Shown one piece after another: positions 17,543-28,100 of a stretch of DNA of 36,054 nucleotides. Within the stretch, counting starts at the first letter, position 1, and the number at the start of each line of letters is the position of its first letter. The position numbers were made by a program, and so were the translations under genes. Below the pieces are notes generated by a model. That model saw nothing but the letters and a program-made list of their open reading frames with translations. It ran no database searches and had not been told where the DNA came from. The DNA is from Ectothiorhodospiraceae bacterium (GTDB lineage: Bacteria > Pseudomonadota > Gammaproteobacteria > SZUA-152), in the NCBI GenBank assembly GCA_002401775.2, contig NVUB02000215.1:1-36054 (forward strand), given 5' to 3'.

Positions 17543-17669
17543 ATGACCGTCACCATCCCCGAAATATCAAAAGCCACTCGTCAACCAATTTCCGAGTCCC
17601 GCGACGACTAAAATTAACAACGACGCCCCAACAACCCCCAAAGCCTCGGACGAACACACGCCATTAATA
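17543..17669 (+). pseudogene. Degenerate partial copy of the mutS 5' end
   Basis: Starting at an ATG, the sequence aligns with the start of mutS 457 bases downstream. ATG-ACC-GTC-ACC-ATC-CCC-GAA-ATA-TCA-AAA encodes MTVTIPEISK against [10 protein letters not shown] of MutS. After a stop codon, in another frame, PKASDEHTPLI (about 17635-17667) matches [11 protein letters not shown] of MutS. Many differences in the second block fall at third codon positions, so the copy may have diverged as coding sequence before the intervening frame was lost. It carries no MutS domain. Confidence 0.7.
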
Positions 17670-17873
17670 CGGTGGTGTAAATGATAATACCTTCAGTAAG
17701 TTACTACTGGTACACAAGAAAAGAAAACCCTGCACTCAAAAAATGCCGTAAAACCATCCCCACAGCTGATGCTCCTAAAGGCAAGGTATCCTTATTCTAC
17801 AGATTCAGTAGTATGTCCACCCTTTTAAAAAAACCGACACTGAAACTGACATATTTTTCAGCGTTTATTCATT

Positions 17874-17909
17874 TTTTTTCAGTAAAGTCAGACCTTTTTA
17901 CTGAAAAAA
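17874..17909. terminator. Perfect 13-bp hairpin with T and A tracts
   Basis: TTTTTTCAGTAAA (17874-17886) and TTTACTGAAAAAA (17897-17909) are exact inverted repeats around a 10-base loop. The A/T-tract ends make it terminator-like on both strands. No gene visibly needs termination here, because the flanking genes diverge. Confidence 0.55.
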
Positions 17910-17999
17910 CACCACCCGATAGTAAACCAACAACACTTAATTTCTTATTGATTCCCAACATGAGTAGTCCCCGGCGCGTATTTTCGATAAACTTTACGG

Positions 18000-20759
18000 A
18001 TGTCAGCCATAGCCCCCGAAATTTCAAAAAAAATATCCGATAATCCGTCACTGGATTCCGCTTCCAGCAAGGTGACCAGCAAGGTGAAAAGCACCGCCAA
18101 AAAGGCTCCCAAAGCCTCTGGCGAGCATACGCCGATGATTGCCCAGTTTCTGCGTATCAAGGCGGAATTCCCGGATACCATGCTGTTCTACCGTATGGGC
18201 GATTTTTACGAGATGTTTTTCGACGATGCCCGCAAGGCCGCAAAATTACTGGACATTACCCTTACCGCACGCGGTAAGACCGGTGGCAACCCCATCCCCA
18301 TGTGTGGCATTCCTTACCATTCTGCCGATGGGTATTTGGCAAAATTGGTACGTCAGGGTGAATCTGTTGCCATCTGCGAGCAGGTTGGCGATCCGGCCAC
18401 GTCCAAGGGCCCGGTTGAACGTAAAGTCGTCCGTATTGTGACCCCTGGTACGGTCACCGATGAGGCGCTATTGGAAGAGCGCCGCGATAACCTGGTCGTG
18501 GCAGTACAAACCATGGGTGAGTCGTACGGCATCGCCGCGCTTGACGTCACCAGTGGCCGCTTTAGCGTCCTGGAAGTGGTTGGTGAAGAGGCACTGGCGG
18601 GTGAGCTAGAGCGATTGAATCCCTCAGAACTGTTACTCAATGAAGAAGCTATGCCTGCGGGTATCGACACCAGCCGCCCCGGCCTGCGCCGTCAGCCGCC
18701 GTGGTATTTTGAACTCGACACCGCAACCCGTTTGCTCACTCAGCAATTTGGCACTCATGATCTTGCCGGTTTCGGCTGTGAGCAACTGCGTCTCGCCATC
18801 AGTGCTGCTGGCTGTCTGTTGCAGTATGTTAAAGATACCCAACGCACCGCTCTGCCACACCTGCGCGGTCTACAGGTCGAAAGACGCGAAGACAGCATTG
18901 TGCTGGATGCCGCCAGCCGTCGTAATCTGGAATTGGAAACCAATCTTAGTGGTGGTCGTGAACATACCCTCGCCTGGGTGATGGACCGCACTACCACCCC
19001 CATGGGCAGTCGGCTGCTGCGCCGCTGGATCAACCGCCCGTTGGCCAATCACGACGCGCTGCGCCAGCGCCACCAGGCCATCGCGACATTGCTCGATGGC
19101 CATTGCTACGAAGAACTGCACACAATACTGAGTGCCATTGGTGACGTAGAACGTATCCTCGCACGCATTGCTATTCGTAATGCTCGCCCCAGGGATTTTT
19201 CCCAACTACGTGACACCCTTGAACGTCTGCCAGCCCTGCGCAGTACAGTATCGGGGTTTCTCGCGATTCAAGCGGCTACCGGACAAACCGCCAGCGGGCA
19301 AAATGCGAACGCGACTGACCGTTTACTGGAATCACTCAACGAACGCATTGGCGAATACCCTGAACAACATGCCCTGCTCAGCGCGGCGATTATCGACGTG
19401 CCGCCCATGCTAATTCGTGACGGCGGGGTCATTGCCCCTGGTTTCGATAGTGAACTGGATGAGTTGCGTGCCATCAAGGACAACGCCGGGCAATTCTTGT
19501 TAGATCTTGAAATTCGGGAGCGGGAACGCACGGGTATAGCCACCTTAAAAGTGGCCTACAACCGGGTACACGGTTATTACATTGAAATTAGTAAGGCGCA
19601 GTCAGATAAAGCGCCGGACGATTACGTCCGTCGTCAAACCCTTAAAGGTGCCGAGCGTTACATTACACCTGAATTAAAATCCTTTGAAGACAAAGCCCTG
19701 TCTTCAAAGGAACGCGCCCTGGCACGAGAAAAAATGCTCTACGAAAAACTGTTTGATCAGTTGGCCGAGATATTACCCGCGATGCAGGACAGTGCCACGG
19801 CATTGGCTGAACTGGACGCCCTGTCAAACCTGGCTGAACGTGCCGAGACGCTTGATTTGTGTCAGCCGGAATTAGTCGACAAACCTGGCCTGCGCATCGA
19901 AGGTGGCCGGCATTCTGTGGTAGAGCAAGTGTTGGATGGGCCCTTCATACCCAACGATGTCCATTTCGATGAAAAGCGCCGCATGTTAGTCATCACCGGA
20001 CCCAACATGGGTGGTAAATCTACCTACATGCGACAAACGGCACTGATTACATTACTCGCACATGTCGGCAGCTATGTACCCGCTAAGCGTGCGATACTGG
20101 GCCCGTTCGACCGCATATTTACCCGTATCGGCGCTTCCGATGATTTAGCCGGTGGCCGCTCCACTTTTATGGTGGAAATGACCGAAACGGCCAATATTCT
20201 GCACAACGCCAGCGACCGAAGCCTGGTACTCATGGACGAAGTTGGCCGAGGCACGTCCACCTTTGACGGTTTGTCTCTGGCCTGGGCCTGTGCTGAAGAG
20301 CTGGCCACTACCGTGCGGGCATTTACGCTTTTTGCCACCCATTATTTTGAACTCACCACGCTGCCAGAAACACTGGCGCAAGTCGCCAACGTGCACCTTG
20401 ATGCCGTAGAACATGGCGATGGCATTGTATTTATGCACGCTGTAAAAGAAGGGCCTGCAAATCAAAGTTATGGGCTGCAAGTGGCCGCATTAGCCGGAGT
20501 CCCCAAAACGGTGATTCAGCGCGCCAAAAAACGTCTGTTGCAATTGGAAGCTCAGAGCGCCAATGCGCCCGGTGGTGAAGCGGTACAACAATTTTCTCTG
20601 TTCGCGCCCGCTTCGCCAACTCCGGACATGACCAAGCACAGTGCCCCTGAAAAAAATTACCCCGCGTTGGATGCGCTTAACGACATAAACCCAGATGAAC
20701 TCACCCCGCGCGAAGCACTGGACACACTTTATCGTCTGCAGGAATTGAACGCTGAATAA
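18000..20759 (+). CDS. mutS: DNA mismatch repair protein MutS
   Basis: This 919-residue ATPase recognises mismatches and small loops and recruits MutL. The mismatch-reading motif F69-x-E71 (GDFYEMF) is intact. Walker A is GPNMGGKST (667-675), and Walker B is [16 protein letters not shown] with D746 and E747. The C-terminal ATPase dimer and HTH segments follow, and the C-terminal tail ends with [16 protein letters not shown], the tetramerisation/clamp region. The protein is longer than E. coli MutS mainly through a 35-40 residue Lys/Ser-rich extension before [12 protein letters not shown]. The upstream degenerate copy aligns from its own ATG with this same start, supporting 18000 as the true start. 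The ribosome site is weak. fdxA follows by 118 bases. Confidence 0.97.
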   Translation: MSAIAPEISKKISDNPSLDSASSKVTSKVKSTAKKAPKASGEHTPMIAQFLRIKAEFPDTMLFYRMGDFYEMFFDDARKAAKLLDITLTARGKTGGNPIPMCGIPYHSADGYLAKLVRQGESVAICEQVGDPATSKGPVERKVVRIVTPGTVTDEALLEERRDNLVVAVQTMGESYGIAALDVTSGRFSVLEVVGEEALAGELERLNPSELLLNEEAMPAGIDTSRPGLRRQPPWYFELDTATRLLTQQFGTHDLAGFGCEQLRLAISAAGCLLQYVKDTQRTALPHLRGLQVERREDSIVLDAASRRNLELETNLSGGREHTLAWVMDRTTTPMGSRLLRRWINRPLANHDALRQRHQAIATLLDGHCYEELHTILSAIGDVERILARIAIRNARPRDFSQLRDTLERLPALRSTVSGFLAIQAATGQTASGQNANATDRLLESLNERIGEYPEQHALLSAAIIDVPPMLIRDGGVIAPGFDSELDELRAIKDNAGQFLLDLEIRERERTGIATLKVAYNRVHGYYIEISKAQSDKAPDDYVRRQTLKGAERYITPELKSFEDKALSSKERALAREKMLYEKLFDQLAEILPAMQDSATALAELDALSNLAERAETLDLCQPELVDKPGLRIEGGRHSVVEQVLDGPFIPNDVHFDEKRRMLVITGPNMGGKSTYMRQTALITLLAHVGSYVPAKRAILGPFDRIFTRIGASDDLAGGRSTFMVEMTETANILHNASDRSLVLMDEVGRGTSTFDGLSLAWACAEELATTVRAFTLFATHYFELTTLPETLAQVANVHLDAVEHGDGIVFMHAVKEGPANQSYGLQVAALAGVPKTVIQRAKKRLLQLEAQSANAPGGEAVQQFSLFAPASPTPDMTKHSAPEKNYPALDALNDINPDELTPREALDTLYRLQELNAE

Positions 20760-20877
20760 TATCCGATTAGAATTGCGCTCGGTGAAGTGACAAAATCAGG
20801 CCATTAGCCTGAACTCATTCTCTATTTGACCCTCCAATTAACCCACTGTAGAAATACGTTAGCGACAGGAAGGATTC

Positions 20878-21201
20878 ATGACTTACGTTGTTACTGAAAG
20901 TTGTATTAAATGCAAATACACTGACTGTGTTGAAGTATGCCCCGTTGATTGTTTTCACGAAGGCCCCAATTTTTTGGTGATCGACCCCGAAGAATGCATC
21001 GATTGCACTCTTTGCGAACCCGAGTGCCCCGTGAACGCCATTTATTCCGAAGACGACCTGCCGAAAGAACAGGAAAAATTTACCGCCTTAAATGCTGAAC
21101 TGAGCCCATTATGGCCGGTTATTACCGAAATGAAGCCTGCACCCGACGATGCTAAGGAATGGGATAATGTTGCGGATAAGCTGAAACTTCTGGAACGCTA
21201 G
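20878..21201 (+). CDS. fdxA: Seven-iron ferredoxin FdxA
   Basis: This 107-residue ferredoxin carries a [3Fe-4S] and a [4Fe-4S] cluster. Ligands are C9, C17, C21 and C25 in the first set and C40, C43, C46 and C50 in the second ([13 protein letters not shown]). C12 is an extra cysteine, as in other proteins of this type. Length and sequence match Azotobacter FdI and Pseudomonas FdxA. The strong ribosome site AGGAAGG fixes the start. Its position right after mutS is common in gammaproteobacteria. The next gene begins 4 bases after its stop, which suggests an operon with the nuclease subunit. Confidence 0.97.
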   Translation: MTYVVTESCIKCKYTDCVEVCPVDCFHEGPNFLVIDPEECIDCTLCEPECPVNAIYSEDDLPKEQEKFTALNAELSPLWPVITEMKPAPDDAKEWDNVADKLKLLER

Positions 21202-21205
21202 TACG

Positions 21206-24200
21206 GTGAGTGCAGTGAACCTAGAGGCTGACCTGCACGTCATTCCCTTTGGCGAAGACCTACTTCGCCGGCTCGCAGTACAGGTCATCGAAAAATATCA
21301 CGCCTCATTGCCCAGGCTCACCGATGTTATCGTCCTGTTGCCCAGCCCCCAGGCTTGCCAGCATTTTCGGCAGCTACTGCTGGAAACCGCCGCTCACCAA
21401 GGATACTCCGCCTTACTCGGCCCTGACATTGACACCCTGCCACATTGGCTTGGCCAACAGTCATCCAACAATCTGCCGGTGCTTTCAGAGCACCAACGGG
21501 AACTCATGTTGGTTGAAGCGCTGGTAGATCACCAATATCTGTACGGTACGGGAAACCCTTGGACACTCGCCGACAGTTTGCTTGAGCTGTTTGATGAGTT
21601 GAGCGCAGCCCATCTCTGCCTACCCGATTCTCTTGATGCTTTTATTGAAAAAACAGCGACGGCTTACGGGCTAAACACGCTGGATAATGACAGCCTGGTT
21701 GGCGAAGCTCGCTTAGTGCATTCACTGTGGCAGGCATGGCACCAGCAGTTGAGCGATGCCAAGACAATCGACCGACACACGGACCGCGCATTAACACTCC
21801 AGGCCTGTGAAAATACACTAACGACTAAACAGCATGTATTTATCGCCGGGCTCACTCGAATCTCCACAGCAGAGGCACAATGGATACGCCACCTGCGTCA
21901 ACACAAACAAGTCAATCTGTTATTTCAAGCCTCTCACGCGCCACAACTAACTACCGAGTATCACCCCAATAAAGTCATTTACACACTTTTACAAAACTTG
22001 GAGCAAGACACTAACGGTCCTCCTGAGATGAGTCTTACGGACAGCACCTCACCCAATAAGCCCTGCGCTGATGACCGCTATGGACACTGTCTTGATGTTA
22101 TTTTCAGTGATGATGACACCCCCTTGCGCCTACGCGCCAAAAACGTTGCCCACGGCATTTCTCATCATGCACCCGATGGGAATATCGATAAAACCGCGCA
22201 AAGCCCGATCACTCCAAGACTCAGCCTGTTTTCGGCCAGCAATGCCGAAAGAGAAGCGCAAGCCATCGACGTACAAGTCCGCCTCTGGTGGCAGGAAGGC
22301 AAACGCAATATAGGGATTGTCACGGAAAATCGCCGCCTGGCTCGTCGTGTGCGCGCCCTGCTGGAGCGCTCCGGCATCGAACTTCAGGATGCCGCAGGAT
22401 GGGCGCTGTCCACTACCAGTGCTGCCGCTACGTTAGAACGCTGGCTAGAAACCATCGAAGAAAATTTCGCTTATCACCCCATGATAGACCTACTGAAATC
22501 CCCTTTTTTATTACCCGATCAAGATCACGAGCAATTATTATCGGCGGTATATCGGCTAGAGCAAGGCGTGATTCTAAAAGAAAATATCGGGCGCGACATC
22601 AATCGCTATCGCGAACATTTGCAGTACCGCCAGAACCGGCTACCTGAAGATATGGCCGCCAATTACAATGATGTCCATTCATTGTTAGATACTTTGGAAA
22701 ACGCCGCCGCTCCCCTGCTCGCATTACACAATGATAAAGCATACCCCGCTGACCACTATCTCATCGCACTCAATACCAGCCTTGAACATCTCGGTTTATC
22801 ACAGTCATTCGCCGATGATGCCGCAGGCCAGCGAATTCTCGAAGAACTTCAGCAAATGCAGGTCGCCAGCAAACACAGCGCGTTACACATGCACTGGTCG
22901 GAGTTCCGCACCTGGCTGGGCCGCACGCTGGAACGATTTAACTTTCAACCACCCGCCCATTCCAGCCAGGTACAACTTATGGGGCTGAGTCAAAGCACCT
23001 TGAGTCAGTTTGATGCACTGATTATTGCGGGGTGTGAAGCAGAGTACCTACCCGGTAATGCGGGTGGTTCGCCTTTTTTTAATGACGGAGTTAGACAAGC
23101 GTTGGGGCTGCCCGGTTATACCCAGCAGCTCTCCGAAAAATTTCACCAGTTTCGCAGTTTGCTGGAAGCATCCAACACGATATTGCTGACCTATCGCCAT
23201 GAGCAAGATGGAGAAGAAGTCGTTGCTTCCCCCTGGTTAGAGCGCATACAGTCCTTCCATAAACTGGCTTACAATAACGATTTGATCAATACTGAATTAA
23301 CAGAGCTTGTGAATCACACGGATACACAAGTTACCTTCCCGGCCGCTACATTGCCGCAACCAGTACCGACTAACCCCGTTGTCAGTATCACCCCCGATTT
23401 ATTTCCTGAAGCCCTGTCAGCTAGCGCCTATCAACAACTGATGAATTGTCCCTATCAGTTTTTTGCAGCCCGCTGTCTGAAACTGGAAGCCCCGGACAGT
23501 ATTCGGGAAATGTTACAAAAAGCGGATTACGGTGAGAGAGTCCATCTCTGTCTGCACGCCTTTCACCAGGATGTCCCCGAACTACCCGGCCCCTTTGCTG
23601 GGCCGCTGAAGGATGACAACAAAGAGGCTGCGCGAGACTGCCTGAGCGAAATATCCAGAGTCGTGTTTGCTAACGATCTCGAAGACAATTTTTTACATCG
23701 TGGCTGGTTACAGCGTTGGCAGATCATGATTCCCGGTTACATCGACTGGCAACTGAAACGACAAACCCAGTGGCGTATTAAATCGACTGAGCAAGCAGTG
23801 TCGGTACCACTAATGAGTCAGCATACTGAAGCCACCATCAGTTTACGTGGGAGGCTGGATCGCCTTGACGTGGGCAGCGATGCCGAAACCGGTGCCAAGG
23901 TTGTCGCCATCGTCGATTACAAGACCGGTGTCGTTCCCAGCGAGGCCGATGTATTGCACGGCGAATCGGTGCAATTACCTTTTTATGCGCTACTGGCTGC
24001 GCATACCGGTAGCGAAACCGTAACTCAGGTGGAATACCTTGCGCTGGATGATAAAAAAATCAATAAGAAAACCAATGCGCCCATCGTCAAATCAGTCGGC
24101 ACATTGGAAGCTGAAACCTTAGACACATTGATGACCGACAATCGTGAGCGACTGGAAGTATTAGTGGAGCACATTAATTCAGGGGCAGAAATGCCTGCCT

Positions 24201-24283
24201 GGGGAGATGACATTACCTGTAGCCGTTGTCAGATGTCTGGCCTGTGTCGCCGAGAGGCCTGGCAAGAGCGTGAACCAGCATGA
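21206..24283 (+). CDS. AddB-like subunit: inactive helicase fold fused to a PD-(D/E)XK nuclease with Fe-S cysteines
   Basis: This 1025-residue protein resembles AddB-type double-strand-break-repair nuclease subunits. The N-terminal region has UvrD-like helicase architecture but lacks a Walker A motif. The C-terminal nuclease shows LRGRLDRLDV, then D904 and K906 in VDYKTG, and QLPFYALLA, the family's Q-x-x-x-Y motif. Four cysteines, C748 (MNCPYQFF) and C1005, C1008 and C1014 (CSRCQMSGLC), are placed as in the Fe-S staple that holds AddB nuclease domains together. It pairs with the helicase gene at 25117. The start is GTG 4 bases after fdxA; a second GTG nine bases further is possible. The gap to its partner is 833 bases, which is odd because such pairs are usually adjacent or overlapping. 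Confidence 0.9.
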   Translation: MSAVNLEADLHVIPFGEDLLRRLAVQVIEKYHASLPRLTDVIVLLPSPQACQHFRQLLLETAAHQGYSALLGPDIDTLPHWLGQQSSNNLPVLSEHQRELMLVEALVDHQYLYGTGNPWTLADSLLELFDELSAAHLCLPDSLDAFIEKTATAYGLNTLDNDSLVGEARLVHSLWQAWHQQLSDAKTIDRHTDRALTLQACENTLTTKQHVFIAGLTRISTAEAQWIRHLRQHKQVNLLFQASHAPQLTTEYHPNKVIYTLLQNLEQDTNGPPEMSLTDSTSPNKPCADDRYGHCLDVIFSDDDTPLRLRAKNVAHGISHHAPDGNIDKTAQSPITPRLSLFSASNAEREAQAIDVQVRLWWQEGKRNIGIVTENRRLARRVRALLERSGIELQDAAGWALSTTSAAATLERWLETIEENFAYHPMIDLLKSPFLLPDQDHEQLLSAVYRLEQGVILKENIGRDINRYREHLQYRQNRLPEDMAANYNDVHSLLDTLENAAAPLLALHNDKAYPADHYLIALNTSLEHLGLSQSFADDAAGQRILEELQQMQVASKHSALHMHWSEFRTWLGRTLERFNFQPPAHSSQVQLMGLSQSTLSQFDALIIAGCEAEYLPGNAGGSPFFNDGVRQALGLPGYTQQLSEKFHQFRSLLEASNTILLTYRHEQDGEEVVASPWLERIQSFHKLAYNNDLINTELTELVNHTDTQVTFPAATLPQPVPTNPVVSITPDLFPEALSASAYQQLMNCPYQFFAARCLKLEAPDSIREMLQKADYGERVHLCLHAFHQDVPELPGPFAGPLKDDNKEAARDCLSEISRVVFANDLEDNFLHRGWLQRWQIMIPGYIDWQLKRQTQWRIKSTEQAVSVPLMSQHTEATISLRGRLDRLDVGSDAETGAKVVAIVDYKTGVVPSEADVLHGESVQLPFYALLAAHTGSETVTQVEYLALDDKKINKKTNAPIVKSVGTLEAETLDTLMTDNRERLEVLVEHINSGAEMPAWGDDITCSRCQMSGLCRREAWQEREPA

Positions 24284-24320
24284 AGGAATGCTGGACGATG
24301 ATTCACTATTACCGGGTTTT

Positions 24321-24563
24321 CTATACGATCCCGGAACGAGCGAAGGCGGCACATCCAAGTGACCGCCTCCGTTTACCTCCGTACAAGTCATCCATGACCG
24401 CGTCGATCCTTCGACAATTTATCCCTTTTTCATCCCTGTAACCTTTTGTTTCGTCCATGTAACCTTTCGCTTCATCCGTGAAGCCTTCCATTTCATCCAT
24501 GTAACCTTTCACTTCATCCGTGAAGCCTTCCATTTCATCCCTGTAACCTTTCACTTCATCCAT
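24321..24563 (-). CDS. Possible heptad-repeat peptide encoded by the 21-bp array, doubtful
   Basis: This 80-codon frame on the minus strand reads through the tandem array. It gives alternating seven-residue units of the KGYMDEM and EGFTDEV type, followed by an unrelated 30-residue tail. Because the unit is 21 bases, the frame stays open across all copies on this strand, while the plus strand meets TAA in several units. The units are strongly acidic with one aromatic each, compatible with a helical repeat. There is no visible ribosome site, and the ATG lies inside a repeat unit, so expression is unproven. Confidence 0.25.
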   Translation of the reverse strand: MDEVKGYRDEMEGFTDEVKGYMDEMEGFTDEAKGYMDETKGYRDEKGINCRRIDAVMDDLYGGKRRRSLGCAAFARSGIV

Positions 24564-24577
24564 GAAGCCTTCCGTCC
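24432..24577. repeat. 21-bp tandem repeat array, seven units
   Basis: Seven head-to-tail units start at 24432, 24453, 24474, 24495, 24516, 24537 and 24558 (the last one base short). Two unit types are mixed, one of the form ATCC(A/C)TGTAACCTTTCACTTC and one of the form ATCCGTGAAGCCTTCCATTTC. They alternate in the right half, which suggests that a 42-bp double unit was itself amplified. Confidence 0.9.
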
Positions 24578-25116
24578 AATTACCCTTCCTAATTTCCTAG
24601 GTTGAATACGCTCTGGAATTGAAAAGAATAATAACAAGTATTTTCAACATCACAAGTACCAATAAGGTGTGCCATCGATACCACTTATTCCGATTTGGAA
24701 AAAATAATTACTTATTTCCCTTTAAAGTCAATAGATTAAAATTTCTCTTCCGTTTCGCCTAACGACAAACGAGTACGTAGACTACAGGCCTTTCAGAAAT
24801 ATCCTACACAAATAATTTCCCCAAAAACCGATAAAAAACGTCGAATACGTTGTTCCGCTATACCATCGCCATATTCTCGCCACATTTTCTCTGAACCATA
24901 TTCAAACAACAGGTGAAAAGACCCCGCGCCGCCACTCATTACACCTGAAAACCTCTGTTGAATGATAAAAACTCAGGCAAGCCCTTTGCGCACATGACAA
25001 TTCATATATATTGACGGTCTTTTTGCGTCCGCCGACATTATTTATGTGACCCAACTACGATTTTTTTCAAATTTAACAGTCCTCAATCATAGTACGTGCT
25101 GTTAAAATAACCTCCT

Positions 25117-28100
25117 ATGTCCAATACTTTATCGGCTTCCAATCCAAATAATAGCGCCACCGTTAGTGCCTCCGCAGGGACGGGCAAGACCTGGCTGCTG
25201 GTTACTCGTCTGATACGCTTATTACTTGCCGGTGCGCGTGCCGATGGTATTCTTGCGGTCACCTTTACCCGCAAGGCCGCCACAGAAATGCAGACCCGCC
25301 TCAATGCCCGGCTGCTGGAAATGGCCCGTTGCGAGCCCGCTGAATTAATGGCCATGCTGGAGCAAATTGAAGTCCCCACAGATGAAGCCACGCTCAAACG
25401 CGCGACCACCCTGTATGAAGATTTACTGCGTTCGCCCTTCACCGTAAAGACCACTACTTTTCACGCCTTTTGTCAGGATATTTTGCGCCGTTTTCCACTG
25501 GAAGCCGGTATCCCGCCGGGTTTTGAGTTAGTAGAATCCACCGCAGATCTCCAACAGGCCGCCTGGGATGCGCTGTGTGTTGACGCCAGCCATGAACCTG
25601 ATGGCAAAATAGCCCAAGCCATTGAGCATTTATTGACGGCCTGTAATGGCTTGTCGGGAACACAAACGGCACTTAACAGTTTTTTAAATCACCGAAGCGA
25701 CTGGTGGGCCTTTAGTGAGACTCAAGCAGAACCGTTACGATTTGCCACCGACAGACTAGCCACGCAACTGAAAGTGTCAGCCGACGATAACCCTGAACAA
25801 GACTTTTTTTCGACCACACTTGCAACAACCCTTGCCGAGTTTGTGACCTTGCTGCAAAAACACCCCGGTAAAAAAAATACCGGCTACCTGGAAGCCCTGG
25901 CTATTGCCCGTGATGGCAACGAGCCCATCGATAAAAGGTTTGTTCATTGTTGCCAGGCCTTTCTCACTGCCAGCGGCAGCCCCTTAGCCCGTAAAGAATC
26001 CAAAGCTCAGGGTAAATCCATGGGCGATGCCGGTCAGCAACGCTTTTTGGAATTACACAGCGAGGTTTGTTCACGCATTGTCGACATTCTAGCGGCACGC
26101 AACGCCATTGCAACTCTAGCGCGCACCAGTGCCTGGTATCGAGCGGGCATTGCTTTACTCGAACACTACCAACACTTAAAAACAGAACAACGCGTGCTCG
26201 ACTTTTCCGACCTGGAATGGCAAGCCTACTGTTTGTTAACTCACAGCGACAACGTGCAGTGGATTCAATACAAACTGGATCAACGCATTGACCATTTATT
26301 GATAGACGAATTTCAGGACACCAATCCCACACAGTGGCGCCTGCTACTCCCATTGCTGGAAGAGCTGGCCGCCAGTGAAGATAATCGAGGACGCAGTGTA
26401 TTTTTGGTCGGTGATAACAAACAATCCATCTACCGTTTTCGTCGCGCCGACCCCGCGCTGTTTGATACTGCACAAAACTGGCTACAAGAACATCTACAGG
26501 CTGTTAGCCAACCATTGGACACTTCATGGCGCTCGGCCGATGCCATTATGCAATTTGTTAATCGTGTGTTTGACGAAGGGCCATTGCAATTTCAACTCAA
26601 ACAATTTTCAACTCACACCACTCACCTCCCCACATTATGGGGGCAGGTGGAGTTTTTACCCTTAATAAAAGCGGCAGACATGGAGCAAGCAGAATCACCC
26701 GATGAAAACGCGGCGCCCATCATGCGCAACCCCCTGCAAACTCCTCGTTTATTACCCGTAGACCAACGCCATTATTACGAGGGCAAACAGATAGCGCAGC
26801 GCATTTCACAATTAATGTCCTGCAATACAATGACAGGCCCCGCCACTGCCGCCCGACCTTTGCAATACAGCGACATTATCATTCTAATGCGCAATCGTAC
26901 TCATGCCGCCGATTACGAGCGGGCTCTGCGTGAAACAGGTATCCCCTACATTGGGGCTAATCGCGGCACCTTACTCGACAGCCAGGAGGCCCGCGACCTG
27001 GTTAACTTACTGGACATATTGGTCACTCCTTTCAATAATTTGGCGCTGGCCAGCTTATTACGTTCGCCATTGTTTGATTGCAGCGATGAAGACCTGATGG
27101 CGCTTGCCAGGGTCAAAGAAGGCCACTGGGTAGCAAGGCTTGATACGCTCGCTAACGATACTACTCTAGCCCTTCCTGATACACACCCCTTGCACCGCGC
27201 CCATCAACTGCTCTGCAACTGGCGCCAACACGTCGGTAAAATGCCAGTGCACGATTTGCTCGACCGTATTTTTTGCGAAGGTGACGTGATGAATCGCTAC
27301 CACTCTGCCTACCCTCAACATTTACGCCATCGTGTGGAAGCCAACCTGACCCGCTTCATTGAATTAGCCCTGGAAATTGATAGCGGTCGTTACCCGACCA
27401 TTGGGAATTTTGTTTCTCGTTTACGTGCCCTGCGCGAAAAACAACAAGATGCGCCGGACGAAGGTATGCCCATGCAAGCCGTCGCACGAGTGCGTTTAAT
27501 GACCATTCATGCTTCCAAAGGGCTGGAAGCCAGTGTGGTCTTCGTTGCCGACACTACGAACGCCACAAGCAGCAGCCGCGCTTACGATGCCCTGGTCGAT
27601 TGGCCAACCGACTCTCCCCGGCCTAACTGCTTTTTGTTAACGGGAAAAAAACCCAACCACGACCCCTTCACATCTGACGTGCTCGAACAACACGCACAAG
27701 CAGAAGCCCGTGAAAATGCCAATTTGCTCTACGTAGCGGTCACCCGCGCCAAACAATGGCTATATCTCTCAGGCTGTTATCCCAGCCGAGGTTCAGAACT
27801 GGGTTGGTATGGGTTGATGCAGGCACCCTTTCAATCATCTGCCAATGACACAAGCAGCGATGTGATGGCCGAAGAAAATGCTGAAAACACCGACCATCCC
27901 TCACAGGATTCTAAGTCAGACGTTGAACCCGGCATTGTTCTAACAAGCGGAACAGCAGCACTGCATTCCCGAAAGCAGGTAGCAAAGCAATCCAGTAAAC
28001 AAACAGGAATACTGGAGCAGCCAAAACACACGCTGGCAGATGCAGAGGATGCTATTGCGACTCCCGACGTTCCACAGCTCAGTTTGAATTTGGATCTGGA

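Larger units (their letters stand above)
17515..17999. other. Divergent gap between the lipoprotein gene and mutS
   Basis: This 485-base gap holds a decayed copy of the mutS 5' end (17543-17669) and a strong hairpin (17874-17909). A frame at 17681-18043 overlaps the mutS start and shows no recognisable protein character. No -35/-10 pair for mutS stood out clearly. The sequence is AT-rich, especially 17820-17910. Confidence 0.6.
24284..25116. other. 833-base gap splitting the AddB-like and AddA-like genes
   Basis: The only clear structure is the 21-bp tandem array at 24432-24577, with its minus-strand frame at 24321-24563. The remainder (about 24600-25100) is AT-rich and shows no coding sequence, RNA gene or insertion-sequence end that I can recognise. 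No clear terminator follows the AddB-like stop. Confidence 0.6.

Noticed and set aside
17681-18043. 120-codon plus-strand frame overlapping the mutS start
   Set aside because: It overlaps mutS in another frame, spans the hairpin, has no ribosome site and its composition looks like translated AT-rich spacer.
24432-24577. CRISPR array
   Set aside because: The 21-bp units are contiguous without unique spacers and no cas genes are present, so it is a minisatellite.
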